Source: Chinchilla lanigera (lineage: Eukaryota > Chordata > Mammalia > Rodentia > Chinchillidae). Taken from it: DNA of 64,000 nucleotides. Positions 35,412-46,157 of the stretch are shown piece by piece. Below the pieces are notes generated by a model. The model did no database searches, was not told where the DNA came from, and saw only the letters and a program-made list of their open reading frames with translations. Position 1 is the first letter of the stretch. Every line of letters begins with the position of its first letter. The DNA lies in NCBI RefSeq assembly GCF_000276665.1, contig NW_004955418.1, positions 331,598-395,597 on the forward strand, read 5' to 3'. The translations under genes were made by a program, and so were the position numbers.

Positions 35412-35983
35412 AAAAAATCTGAGTGGGAGATAGTTTTGCTGGGTACATCAATCTGAGTGGGAGATTGTTTTCTTTTAGGTTTTGAAATACTTCACTCCAA
35501 GCTGTCCTTGACTTAAGGATTTGTGTTGAGAACTCTGCTGTGATTCTGATGGGCTTTCCTTTAGAGGTGGATTTTTTTTTTTTCCCCTCTAAGAGCTTTT
35601 AATATTCTGTTCTTGAGTTTCTGGAATCTTGAATATTGTATGCCTTGGTGTAGATTTTTTTTTTTTTTTTTTTGATCATGGCTAATTAGAGTTCTATATG
35701 CCTCCCTTGTTTGTATTTAAAATTCTTTTTCCATGTTTGGGAAGTTTTTGAGTGGGTTTTTTTTTTTTAATGTCTTTTGCACTATCTCCTGCCTTTTTCA
35801 TTGACTCCAGTCAGTCTTGTGGTATTCTTCTTTGTATCATTTAGCAGCTGTTGGATTGATTTTTCATGGTTCCTTGCTGTTTTTAAGAATTCTTTCTTTT
35901 TATGATCGTTAACTACAGTCCTGTCTTCTATATCTGATATTCTGCCCTCCTCATATTGGATCATTCTACTTTCAATGGATTTT

Positions 35984-36142
35984 TTTTTTTTTTTTTTTTT
36001 TTTTTGAGACGGGTCTTGCTGTATAGTTCAGTGTGGCCTTGAACTTACTGTATAGCCCAGGCTGGCCTTGGACTTGCAGCAGTCCTCCTGCCTCAGCTTC
36101 CCAAGTGCTGGGCTTACAGGTGAGTGCCACCATGCCTGACTT
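35984..36142 (-). mobile_element. B1-like SINE within L1 ORF1
   Basis: T tail, GAGACGGGTCTTGCTGTATA and GAGTGCCACCATGCCTGACT. Confidence 0.9.
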
Positions 36143-36414
36143 GATGGAGTTTTTAAGCTCCTGGATATCTGTTTGAATCTGTTTTCATGGATTCCATTTC
36201 TTTCCTGTGTTAGGTGTTCATGGTTTCCATAATTTTCCTAAGCTCCTCTATTTGTTTTTAGCTTTATCTGCTCTAGAGTCACTAACTATGTCTTTCATTG
36301 TGGACACTATCACTGTAGTTATCTGAGAAATTATTTCTGAGTTGATTTTTTTTCTAAAACCTCATTCATCTGCTTTGTTACTTCTGCTGTTACCACTTCA
36401 GAAGTGAATCATTT

Positions 36415-36775
36415 GATATGCCAAGACTGAGATTGCCTGAGGGTCATAAATAATACTATTATAGGCCAATGCCAAAGAACCAGGGGTTAGGCCAAATAAG
36501 AAGCAACTTATCTCCAAGAAATTGAAGAGATAGGATCACTGTGTAGAAGGGGCAGTTACAACCTACAGATCCATGCTAATTACTGGCAACCCCAGATCCC
36601 TCCACAAGAAATGCACCAGTGGATTGGAGCAGTGGACACAGTGGACTGCAGTGGATGGTGAGTTATCTGAAAATGATGGAAAAGTTTCAATCATTCTACT
36701 TCATTGCCCCTTGGATTTGCCTTTGATGAGCTGGAAGTCTGGAATTGCATCTTGCTTAAATGTGTTTTCATTTTC
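36415..36775 (+). mobile_element. Inverted copy of L1 5'UTR-like segments
   Basis: 36415-36536 is the reverse complement of 37070-37193, and 36537-36670 is the reverse complement of 38049-38179. The two segments are adjacent here but about 850 bp apart, and in the other order, in the right-hand copy. The block sits between the antisense L1 ORF1 side and an L1 3' end. Confidence 0.75.
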
Positions 36776-36844
36776 TTTTTTTTTTTTTTTTTTGTTTGTT
36801 TGTTTTTGGTTCCTTTTAGTTTAATGCTTGTAAATTGCTTAATG

Positions 36845-38405
36845 CTTTTTTTTTTTAATTGGGACAGTTGTTACATTTTAGATATATGTAATGATCACAT
36901 TCATAGGGAGTTAGGGAACTTGTACCTGTACATGATATAACTTAATTTTTTTTTTATTCCCATTGGCAAGTAACTTTATTGCTAGTATTTAGAATTCTTT
37001 GGAAGTGACTACTTCTCAGAGGTGTCTTCCTGATGTAGCTGGCATTTGGGTTTTGAGTTGGTTGCAAGATCCTATCTCTTCAATTTATTGGAGATAAGAA
37101 GTTACTTCTTATTTGGCCTAACCCCTGTTTTTTTGGCATTGGCCTATAATAGTATTATTTATGACCCTTAGGCAATCTCAGTCTTGGCATATCATGAAAA
37201 ACAACTTATTGGAACACAGTTACATCACCTTAGCTAAAATCAACAGTAACATTGGCGTCAAACACTGACAGCCTATAAAATGACAAACTGTGGTAACTAT
37301 TAATTCACCACCTTTAACTGTATGAACTAGATTTGGGGTTATACAACAAAATCTAAAAGCAGAAAATTTTGTACAGTAAATATGCCCTCAGTATGACAGT
37401 TTTACTCTTGGGAGAAAATTTTAAAAGGGTTAAGGGGACAAATAGAGAAATAGAAGAGGAAGAGATTAGAAGCAAGGCTGGTGGACAAAGGAAACTGGTG
37501 AAGACAGGAGGGAATGAGAAAAGGAAGAATAAAAAGAACAGAACAACAAAAAAACCTAGAAACAGTGTTCACACATGAAAGCAAGAACAATGAAGAAATA
37601 AGAAAACAAAAGAAAGGAGAAAAAAAGAAAATAAGAAAAATCTGCTTCAAGGTGTGTCTCTGCTGGACAAAGTGGGCAGACAGCCCAGATCTGTGGTGAT
37701 TAATCCCAGCAAGCCAGCTGTAGATTTATGGCAGGACAGTGGATAATCCCAAGAATCCTGCACCTTTAGTTCCAGTGCAGTTCAGGCTGGTTTTTGGCTG
37801 TGGGGCTAGAAACTGATTTGTTCAGCCTGCAGTACTCCAAGTACTGCTGCCAATTTGAACTCAGCTCCCTACCAGTTTGAACTCAGCTCCTTGACCTCCT
37901 GCTGACTTGAACTCAGTTCCACCTCACCCTGACACTGGGAGCTGCTAGATGGAGCCAGCCCACAGCTGCTCGGAGTTCCGAGCTCTGTTGGTTCCTCTCC
38001 GAGATGGCTACTGGCCAGTTACTCTCTCCTGGGAGACATCTGAACCAGATGACTCACCATCCACTGCAGTCTACTGTGTCCACTGCTCCAGTCCACTGGT
38101 GCATTTCTTGTGGAAGGATCTGGGGTTCACAGTAGTTAGCATGGATCTGTAGGTTGTAACTTCCCCTTCTACGCAGTGAATCAGGGATCAGGGAAAAATT
38201 GCTGCTTGCTTCCACCTTCTTCATTGTGGTCTCTCTTTGCTCTCCATGTTGGGTCTAATTCTCACTTCAGATCCTTGCCGGATCCTGGTGACCCACTCAT
38301 CTCCTTTTCTTCCTCACATTGCTGTATTCCAGTGTCTGGACACCAAATCTCAAAGGGGCTAGTTCTCTACTCTTTATCACTGTGCCATCTTTCTGGAAGA
38401 CTTCA
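36845..38405 (-). mobile_element. L1 3' end joined directly to an L1 5'UTR-like block
   Basis: 36845-36962 is the terminal L1 3' UTR segment (GTACCTGTACATGATATAAC). The next 1.4 kb to about 38405 has no ORF1 or ORF2 similarity. It ends in a TGCCATCTTTCTGGAAGAC edge (minus-strand AAGATGGCA), as expected for an L1 5' terminus. It includes a purine-rich tract (37430-37640) and short TTGAACTCAGCTCC repeats (37855-37920). Confidence 0.55.
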
Positions 38406-38776
38406 TTTTATTTTTAGAATTTTAAGTTCAAATAGACATGTCTGGGGGACTATTTCATTGTTCTGGTCAGGAACTCTTAACGAATTCTTGTTTTGAAGAT
38501 GATCTGTTACCTTGAAGTGGACCAGATTTCTTGAAAAACTATCCTTTCGGCTTTGAAGAGGACTTGAAATGTCCTGATATCAAAATTTGTACAGCAGTAG
38601 ACTAGAATTGTATCCATTGTTAAAAGATTATGTCTTCACACAAAGTTGTAAAATAGCTCAGTGATTATACGTGAAAATGTTAGAGGTTTGATGAGGTAAA
38701 AGTAAGAGTGGTAAACATAAGGTGATTATTTACCAGAATACTTAGAATGCCAAATAGTCCCCCAAAAGAAATACCA

Positions 38777-38942
38777 TGTTTGTTTGTTTATTTATTTATT
38801 TATTTTTTGTCCTTTTGAGACAGGGTCTTGCTATGCAGTTCAGGCTGGCCTTGAGCTCACTTTGTAGCCCAGGATGGTCTCACAACAATCCTGCCTCAGC
38901 CTCTTGAGTGCTGGGGTTACAGGCGTGTGCTACCACGCCTGG
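38777..38942 (-). mobile_element. B1-like SINE
   Basis: (ATTT)n tail, GAGACAGGGTCTTGCTATGC and GTGTGCTACCACGCCTGGC. Confidence 0.92.
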
Positions 38943-39356
38943 CCAAACATCATGTTTAAAATAGATTAACATACTACTGCTTTCATTTCAGGAGGAATAG
39001 TTTTGATTTTAAAATAGTGATTTTTTAAATTAGTACAAATTGAAGCTAGCAGTGTGTGTTACTTATCAAGAACAAGGAATGTTTATATGAGATTAAGTTC
39101 CTGAAGAGACCAAGATTTTGTTGTACTTTCAGTGAATTCTGAGAGTTCTTACTTGACAGATAGGTAGCTTTTAGTTCAGTTGATCTTTCTTCCTAAAGTA
39201 CTTCCCTTTCTTGGCTTCATGATATAACCCTTCTTCATATCTCACTAGCCATTTCTTCTCAGTCTCCTCTTCTTTAACATTTCTAAATATTAAATTGACA
39301 TTGGGTGTAGCCAATGGATTATTTTTTTCTCTTGTTTTCTTATTGTTGACTTTAGT

Positions 39357-39447
39357 TTTTTTTTGGGGGGGGGGTACTGGGAATCGAACTCAGGACCTTG
39401 CACTTGCCAGGCAGGCACTTGTGCCGCTGAGCTACATCCCCGGACCT
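39357..39447 (-). mobile_element. Young ID SINE
   Basis: GTACTGGGAATCGAACTCAG and GCTGAGCTACATCCCCGG; target duplication TTATTGTTGACTTT on both sides. Confidence 0.93.
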
Positions 39448-39475
39448 TTTATTGTTGACTTTTTAAAAGTTCTGT

Positions 39476-39660
39476 AGTGCACTCTGGGGGTGAGGGTGGG
39501 AAATTGAGAGAAGAGGATCACAAGTTTGAGCCCATCTTAAACAACTTAATGACTTAGACCTTGTCTCAGCATGAAAAAAAAAAAGATAGGGATATAGCTC
39601 AATGCAAAAGCCCTGTATTCACTCTCCAGTTATGAGGGGAAAAGAAAAAAAAAGAGAGTT
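39476..39660 (+). mobile_element. Composite B1+ID SINE
   Basis: CACAAGTTTGAGCCCATCTT, A run, then GGGATATAGCTCAATGCAAA. Confidence 0.75.
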
Positions 39661-39750
39661 CTGGGTTTAAGATCTTTGTCACATAGGTGTTTTGCAAATA
39701 TTTTCTCCCATCTATGGTTCCCATCTAAAATTTTTTATTATTTTTAACCT
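39657..39750 (-). mobile_element. Possible L1M ORF2 fragment
   Basis: TTGCAAATATTTTCTCCCAT with flanking TAAGATCTTTGTCACATAGG resembles reversed L1M ORF2 end sequence. Short. Confidence 0.4.
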
Positions 39751-40199
39751 TTTGTTTTTAGAGTACTTCTTATTTTCCTATACTACAAGATGCACTCAAG
39801 CTCTGAACTACATCCCTAGGTTGACATCACTGACTTGTTCAGTATCATAGAGTTCATTTTATTCTTTTTTTTCTTACCTATAACTTTTTCTTATCTGTAT
39901 CTTTCATGGTGAGGTGTCTGTCTCCTACCACCTCCCTACTTATTTACTTTCTTATTTTTCTCAGTATATGTGTGAAGCAGTTTCAGAATTGTTTTCCTGT
40001 ACCTCCTGTGGGAAACAGATTTAACCAATTAACCCAGAGTTAACAGTGATAACACGTTTGTTTAAATCCTTCTGTATTTTACTTATTTTTTACATTGAAA
40101 ATGGAATACGACCTGCTGATTTTTTTAAACTTGAGTTTTTATTTAATGTATTGACATCATTACATGTCAATAAAAATACTCTCATTTAAAAATATTTTC

Positions 40200-40340
40200 A
40201 GGCTGGCGTAGTGGTGCATGACTATAATCCCAGCATTTGGGAGGCTGAGGTAGGACGACTGCTGTGAGTTTGAGGCCAGCCTGTGCTACATAATGAGACC
40301 TTTTCTCAAAAAAAAACCTAAAAAAAAAAAAAACCAAAAC
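40200..40340 (+). mobile_element. B1-like SINE (arm 1 of a palindrome)
   Basis: GGCTGGCGTAGTGGTGCATG and GAGGCCAGCCTGTGCTACAT with a long A-rich tail. Confidence 0.9.
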
Positions 40341-40368
40341 AATTTTTTTTTCTTATTTTAAAGAGAGA

Positions 40369-40466
40369 GGGCTGGGGATACAGCTCAGTGGCGCAAACGT
40401 CTGCCTGGCAAGTGCAAGGTCCTGAATTCAATTCCTGGCACCAAAAAATAAATAGATAGATAGATA
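40369..40466 (+). mobile_element. ID SINE (arm 2 of a palindrome)
   Basis: GGGCTGGGGATACAGCTCAG, GGTCCTGAATTCAATTCC, tail with (TAGA)n. Confidence 0.93.
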
Positions 40467-40609
40467 GACAGCAAATCTATCTTTTAATTTTTTTTTTTTT
40501 TTTTTTTTTTTTGGTACCGGGAATTGAACTCAGGACCTTGTGCTTGTCAGGCAGGCGCTTATGCCATTGAGCTATATCCCCAGCCCGAGATAGATAGATA
40601 GATAGGTTC
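40447..40609 (+). repeat. (TAGA)n repeat split by an ID SINE
   Basis: TAGATAGATAGATAGA at 40453 and GATAGATAGATAGATAG at 40588; the ID at 40488-40586 inserted between them. Confidence 0.85.
40488..40586 (-). mobile_element. ID SINE (arm 3 of a palindrome)
   Basis: T tail, GGTACCGGGAATTGAACTCA, GAGCTATATCCCCAGCCC. It is followed by the (GATA)n also present before it, a target duplication within that repeat. Confidence 0.93.
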
Positions 40610-40716
40610 TCATTAAGTTGTCCAGACTTGCCCTAAATTCTAGGGCTTAATTGATCCTCCTGCCTCAGCTTCCTGAGTTGTTGAGACTATGGGTGTGTAC
40701 TACCATGCCTGACCTT
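40608..40716 (-). mobile_element. B1-like SINE (arm 4 of a palindrome)
   Basis: GATCCTCCTGCCTCAGCTTC and GTGTGTACTACCATGCCTGA; diverged. Confidence 0.75.
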
Positions 40717-41014
40717 TGGCTTTTTATTTTTTTAAGATATATATACAATAAATTTACTCTTTTTAATTCTGTAAGCTTTTACAAATACATACTCTTATGC
40801 TGTTAGGTAATTACTTAGTATGAAGTTACAGAATATTCACATTACCTCAGATCATTCAGTCATGCCCATTTGTGGTTAGTCTTTGCCCTTTACCCTCATC
40901 CCCTGGTAACCATTAATTTATTTTCTGTCCTTGTAGTTTTGCTTTTTTTTAGAGCACTTTGTAAATAGAATCATACCATATGTAGCCTCTTTGTGACCTC
41001 AGCTGTCATCATCA

Positions 41015-41105
41015 TTCTCTTTCTTTTCCTCTTCCTCTTCCTCTTCTCTCCTCTCTCCCTCTCCCTCTTCTCTTTTTCTCCTCTTCTCTCCTTTCTTTCC
41101 CCAAC
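41015..41105 (+). repeat. CT-rich polypyrimidine tract
   Basis: Continuous CTT/CCT-rich run, pyrimidine-only for most of its length; probably an expanded SINE tail. Confidence 0.85.
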
Positions 41106-41119
41106 CCTCTTCTCGTTCT

Positions 41120-41253
41120 TCTCTGACTTGCCCAAGTACTTCAGGCTGGCCTTTAACTCAGTTATGTATCCCAGGCTGGCTTTGAACCTGTGATCCTCCT
41201 GCCTAAGCTTTTCAGCTGCTGGGATCACAGATGGGTGACACTATGCCCAACTT
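41120..41253 (-). mobile_element. B1-like SINE next to a CT tract
   Basis: ACTTCAGGCTGGCCTTTAAC and CTGCTGGGATCACAGATGGG. Confidence 0.8.
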
Positions 41254-41524
41254 GTGTCTGGTCATCTTTGACTTACCATAACACTTTTGAAATTTTTTCC
41301 ATATTGCTGCATGTAACAGTAGTTTGTTCCTTTATATTGCTAAATAACATTTCACTGTATAGGTGTACCAGAATTATATTTGAATGGAGTTGCTGGGTTG
41401 TGGGTTGGATGGAAGTTTGTTTGTAAGCAAGGAGCAAACATCCAAATGGCTACGCTGCTTTGCATACCAGCCAGCCAACAGTGTGTGAGAGTTCTGGTTG
41501 GCTGGTATCCTCATAAACACTTGA

Positions 41525-42060
41525 TTTTTTTTTTTGTAATGGGAAGAAAATGGGTATTAGAGTTAGCCAGCTAGACTCAGTTTAGAGGATCCCAATTTTG
41601 TTGGCAGTATCCAAGCATCATAATTAGGAGCCAGTCGAACCTATGCCCTCTTCTCATTAGGCCTGATGAGGACATTGACCTTGGCCACGCCAGTGTCCAG
41701 TGTCGTAGAGCATTTTCACAGCCTGTCTGATCTGTGCTTGTTGGCCTTGACACCCACAGTGAGCACAAATGTGTTGTTGTCCTCTGTCTTCTTCATGGTG
41801 GACCCCGTGGTCAGGGTGAACTTGATGGCATAGCGGTCAAGGTAGTTTCTCATGAGAGTGCTCTTCCGAGGGTATTTGGGCTGCCCCTGGAGCCACATTG
41901 TCTTGTGACAGCGGAATGTGGGTGTTGTGCAGACTTCCATTTGACACCTTTCAGTGCTGCCTTCTTGGCCTTCGAAGCTTTTGTTTTGGCTTCACCTTTG
42001 GGAGAGGAAGGAGCTGCCTTCTTCGCCTTTGGCGTCATCTTGGTAGAAGGGGTCCTTGTG
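41525..42060 (-). pseudogene. RPL23A: Processed RPL23A pseudogene
   Basis: RPL23A encodes ribosomal protein uL23, a large-subunit protein at the peptide exit tunnel. On the minus strand the copy starts at the ATG at 42038 ([18 protein letters not shown]) and ends at a TAA at 41584-41582. It has the parental 3' UTR start (CTGAGTCTAGCTGGCTAA) and an A tail (T run 41525-41535). No introns are present. A deletion after GV removes the SHKKKK segment and shifts the frame. A second shift follows VKANKH; the third frame then resumes with degraded C-terminal sequence ending in GYCQQNWDPLN, so several residues differ from parental RPL23A. It lies inside an old L1M, and a B1 abuts its 5' end. It cannot make a functional protein. 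Confidence 0.92.
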
Positions 42061-42063
42061 GGT

Positions 42064-42224
42064 TTGTTTTTTTTTTTTTTTTTTTTAAGACATTGTCTTG
42101 CTATGCAGTTCATTCTGGCCTTGAACTCACTATGTAGCCCAGGCTGACCTCAAACGTGGGGCCATCCTTCTGCCTCAGCCTCTAGAGTGCTGGGATCACA
42201 GGCATGTGCCATCACACTTGGCTA
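42064..42224 (-). mobile_element. B1-like SINE at the RPL23A pseudogene 5' end
   Basis: T tail, CTTGCTATGCAGTTCATTCT and CATGTGCCATCACACTTGGC. Confidence 0.9.
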
Positions 42225-42226
42225 TT

Positions 42227-42393
42227 TCTTTTTTGTTTTTTTTTTCGGTCTTTTTGAGACAGGGTCTCACTGTGCAGGTTTTGAACTCACTTTGGCTGGT
42301 TTTGAACTCACTTTGTAGCCCAGGCTGGCCTCGAACTCACAACAATCCTCCTGCCTCAGCCTCCCAAGTGCTGGGATTACAGGCATGTATGGC
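42227..42393 (-). mobile_element. B1-like SINE with a 21-bp tandem duplication
   Basis: GAGACAGGGTCTCACTGTGC. The segment GGTTTTGAACTCACTTTG occurs at 42277 and again at 42298; end CCTCCCAAGTGCTGGGATTA. Confidence 0.9.
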
Positions 42394-42567
42394 TATTTCT
42401 TTCTGGTTATACTCAGAAGTCAGATACCTGGATCATGTGGTGGATGTATTTTTAATTTTTGAGGAACTTTCACACTTTATCATAATGGCTATACTCATTT
42501 ACATTCGTATCAACAGTATGAGTAAGAGTTCCTTTTTCTCCACACTTTTTCTTTTTTCTGAAGACTT

Positions 42568-42657
42568 TGGAGACTTTGGCTGGCCTTGAACTCATGGCAA
42601 TCCTGCCTCAGCTTTCTGAGTGCTTAGATTACAGGTGTGTGCCACTGTACCCAGATT
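42568..42657 (-). mobile_element. Truncated B1-like SINE
   Basis: GGCTGGCCTTGAACTCATGG and GTGTGTGCCACTGTACCCAG. Confidence 0.8.
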
Positions 42658-43464
42658 TTTTGTTTGTGTTTTGATTAATAGCCATTCTAACCGGTGTGAG
42701 ACGTTATTTCATTGTGGTTGGGATTTGCATTTCCTGGATGGTTAATGGTTTTGAGTATTTTGTCTCATGTTTGTTGGTTATTTGTACTTTTGAAGAGTAT
42801 CTCCAGTATTCAGATCATTTGCCCATCCCCCCTACATTGGTTTACTTGTTTTTTTGTTAAGTTTTTTGAGTTCCTTATATATTTTGGATATTAACCCTCT
42901 GTCACATGAATAGTTTGCACATGTTTTCTCCTATTTTCTTGTCTCTTTACTGTTTTTTCTTTTGTTTTTTGGTTTGATATTATCTCATTTGTCACTTTTG
43001 TTTCCTGTGCTTTTGAGGTCCTTTCCAGAAAATTATTTCCTACATCAATGCCTTCCAGTGTTTCCCCTGTGTTATATTTTAGTAGTTTCATAATTTTAAG
43101 ACTTTTTTTTAAATCTTTGATCCATCTTGAGTTGATTTTTTTTTTTTTAAAGGGTGAGAGATGGGTCAAGTGTCACTCTTTTGCATGTGTATATGCAATT
43201 TTCCCAGAACAATTTGTTGAAAAGGCTGTTTTTTCCCTCCATGGCTTTGGCTCCTTTGTTGAGAATCAGATGGCTGTAGATGTGTGGGCTTATTTCTAGG
43301 ATCTCTGTTATTGGCTACCTTTTTTTTAAATGCCATTGTCATACTGTTTTGGTTACTATGGCTCTGTGGTATGTCTTGAAGTCAGAAATTGTGATACTTC
43401 TACCTTTGGTTTTTTTGTCAGAATTATTTTGGCTATTTAGAGTTTTTGTCCTTCAGTATGTTTG

Positions 43465-43630
43465 TTTGCTTGTTTTGATTTTCTGACACAAATTGACAAG
43501 AGTCTCGCCAGGTAGTTCAGGCTGGCCTTGAACTCACTGTATAATCCAGACTGGCCTTGAACTTGTGGCGATCTCTTGCCTCAGCCTCCCCAGTGCTGGA
43601 ATTACAGGCATGTGCTACCATGCCTGGCTT
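43465..43630 (-). mobile_element. B1-like SINE within L1M
   Basis: GTAGTTCAGGCTGGCCTTGA and ATGTGCTACCATGCCTGGCT. Confidence 0.9.
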
Positions 43631-43734
43631 GTACTTCAATATGAATTTTATGGTGGTTTTTTCTAGTTCTGTAAAGAATGTAATTAGTGTTTTGATGGGG
43701 ATTGCATTGAATTTATAGAACACTTTAGAATGGA

Positions 43735-43872
43735 TTTTTTTTTTTTTTTTTGAGACAGGGTCTCACTATGCAATTCAGGATGGCCTTGTGCCCACTATAT
43801 AGCCCAGGCTGGCCTCCAACACGTGGCAGTTCCCTCTCACAGATTACAGGTTTGGGCCAATACCCCTGGTTT
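43735..43872 (-). mobile_element. B1-like SINE within L1M
   Basis: GAGACAGGGTCTCACTATGC with a degraded right part (GGTTTGGGCCAATACCCCTG). Confidence 0.85.
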
Positions 43873-45049
43873 AGTATGGATGTTTTCACATTACTTTTTC
43901 CAATCCATGAACAAAAGAGGTCTTCTCACTTTTTGTGTGTGTCTTCAGTGTCTTTTATTATTAGTGTCTTGTAATTTTTATTGCAGAGATCTTCAACTTT
44001 GTTTATTCCTAGATACTTTAGTTTTTGCAGCTTTTGTGAATAGGATTGCTTTCAGATTTCTTTCTTACCAAAATTGTTATTGCTTTCTGTAGGTTGATTT
44101 TGTGTCCAGCTACTCAACTTGATTTATCAGTTCTAATAGTCTGGGTGGAGCATTGTAGATTTTTCTATAGAAACTTACCATCTGTAAACAAGAGTAATCT
44201 GACTTCATCACATTTTGTATACTTGTCTAACTGCTTGCCCAAACTTCCATTACTGTATTGCATAAGAATGGTGAGCGTGGATATTCTTATCTTGTTCTTC
44301 ATCTTAGAGGAAATACTTTCAGCATTTCTCCGTTCAGTGTGATGTTGGTTATGAGTTTTTATATGTAGCTTTTATTAATGACCTTTCTATACCTCTTTTG
44401 TTCAGGGCATTTCATGAAGAAATGTTGAATTTTATCAAATGCTTTTTCTGCATCTATGAGATATCATATGATTGTATTGTTGTGATCTATTGTATTTAAT
44501 TTTCCTTTTGATGGGAGAGCTACCTTTTAACATTTGTTCTGGTATATGTTTGCCAAGATAAACTTGCTCAGCTTCTATTTTAATTTCTCCTTCATTTTTG
44601 ATATTTTCACTGTTTTAAATGCCAGGTTAGTAGTTTTTCTTTCATATTTTAAAAATGTCATACCATTGTGTTCAGCTTTGTTGTATCTGTAATTCTTTGT
44701 TTCTCTGGTTATAATGTATCATTTCTCTGGCTGCTGTCAAGATTTTCTCATTGTTTTTGGTTTTTAGGAGTTTGAATATGCTCTGTCTTTTTGTGTATTT
44801 TCCTTTTTGAATGTTATGTTTGATATTCTTTGTTTTCTTTTTGTGTGTTTTCCTTTTTGAATGTTTGGTATTCTTTGTTTTTATTGTTTATTTTTTTGCC
44901 CATTGTCTTCAAATGTTTCTTCAGCTCTATTCTCTTCATCTTTTCCTCTTGGGTCTGTAATTACACATGTATTAGACCATTCGATATGTCTCAGGAGTCT
45001 TAATGCTGCATCCAGTTTCTTTTTTTACCCTTTTTTCTCTTTGTGTATT

Positions 45050-45257
45050 ATTATTATTATTATTTGTGTTACTGGGGACTGAACCCAGGGCTTTTGCACT
45101 GAGCAACCTCACCAACCCTTTTTCTTTTTTTTTTTAAATTTGATACAGGGTCTTGCTAAGTTAAGTTGCCCAGACTGAGCTTGAATTTGCGATCCTTCTG
45201 CCTCTGTTTCCCAAAGTGTTCGGGTTATAGGCATATGTCACCATACTTGACTTTGAC
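45050..45257 (-). mobile_element. Composite ID+B1 SINE, reverse
   Basis: Reversed ID arm (GGGGACTGAACCCAGGGCTT), T run, reversed B1 arm (AAGTTGCCCAGACTGAGCTT). Confidence 0.8.
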
Positions 45258-45989
45258 TGATCTTTTTAACTATCTTCCAGTTTACTTGAACTTTGCCACC
45301 TATCAAACAAGGAGCACTGTAAATTCAGTTCTAAGCTTAAGATTTTTCTGGGCCATATATTGGTTGAATTTGGATCACAGCCTAAGAGTAGATTGGTTAT
45401 GGTTATACATTCTCAGGGGATAGTTTTGTTTTTTCATTCTGTTCACTACTAAAGTATCAGTAAAGTTTTATTGTGCCCTACTAGAGAGGCAAGTTTTATT
45501 TCTTCATCACTCCTAGACTAAAGGTGGAACCCTTTGGAAACCTGGCTTTAATAGAGGATTCTCCTGAGAGAAACCTCATTTTGGATGGCCCTTTGTTTTA
45601 TCTCATTTTAAATCTCATTGCTTTGCCAGTGAGGATGTTTGTGGTCTCCAGGATTTAGCAGAAAGTAAGGGTAAAAGCCCATTTTCTGCTTTCTTATATT
45701 CTTGCTTTCTTCATTTCACTTCATTTTAGAGCTCTTTGTAATCTCTCACTTATGTTAATTCAGCAAAATATTAAAAATATTGTTTGCTTTGTTTTTAATC
45801 AGGAGTGTTTAGGATATCTGCTCTATTATGCCACTGAGCATTTCATAACATGGATGGGTCATAATTTTTAAATCATACTCTTTTCTTGCTAAAAACTTAC
45901 GAAATAAAAATTTTTTAGTACTAAATCTTTGTGTACATGTACAAGTAATTTTTTATCACCAGAGGAGTTAGGCAGAGGAACAAGATAGA

Positions 45990-46037
45990 TTCTTTTCTTT
46001 TCTTTTCTTTCCCCTCCCCTCCCCTTCCCTCCCCTCC
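45990..46037 (+). repeat. (TTTTC)n/(CCCCT)n pyrimidine tract
   Basis: TTCTTTTCTTTTCTTTCCCC and then CCCTCC units; next to a B1 tail. Confidence 0.85.
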
Positions 46038-46157
46038 TTTTTTTTTTTTTGGACACATCTTGTTGTATACTGCAGGCTGGCCTCAGACTTACAGCAGTCC
46101 TCCTCTCTCTGCTTCCCAGAGTGCTAGATTGCAGGCATGCACTACCATGCCTGGTTA
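46038..46157 (-). mobile_element. B1-like SINE next to a CT tract
   Basis: T tail, CTGCAGGCTGGCCTCAGACT, GCATGCACTACCATGCCTGG. Confidence 0.85.

Larger units (their letters stand above)
30015..36414 (-). mobile_element. Nearly complete antisense L1 in PFDN1 intron 2
   Basis: Read on the minus strand, this carries ORF1 and ORF2. ORF1 pieces lie at 35782-35964 (coiled-coil side) and 35101-35295 (C-terminal domain, LSFKTDGQIKYFHDKEHL). The ORF2 endonuclease end is at 33574-33768, where the expected catalytic His of the S-D-H-N motif is replaced (SGYN). The pre-RT/RT region is at 33037-33270 (IKNLPTKKSP) and 32504-32872 ([19 protein letters not shown]). The RT catalytic motif LFGDDMILY is at 32422-32448. 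The 3' UTR starts near 30020. Frameshifts, the LTR at 33777, SINEs and a 620-bp gap break it; it cannot encode a working protein. Its 5' UTR side is rearranged (see 36415-38405). Confidence 0.85.
40735..45300 (-). mobile_element. Old antisense L1M, interrupted
   Basis: Starts with L1M 3' UTR blocks (CCCCTGGTAACCATTAATTT, GTAAATAGAATCATACCATA), then reversed ORF2 (CCATTCTAACCGGTGTGAGA, TTTGATCCATCTTGAGTTGA, TCTGCATCTATGAGATATCA) and a more 5' L1M portion to about 45300. It is interrupted by several B1 SINEs, a processed RPL23A pseudogene and a composite SINE. All protein frames are decayed. Confidence 0.7.

Noticed and set aside
37369..37699. Lys/Glu-rich ORFs
   Set aside because: They come from a purine-rich tract in the L1 5'UTR-like block; low complexity.
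41734..42147. 137-aa plus-strand ORF
   Set aside because: It is the antisense of the RPL23A pseudogene plus a B1 tail.
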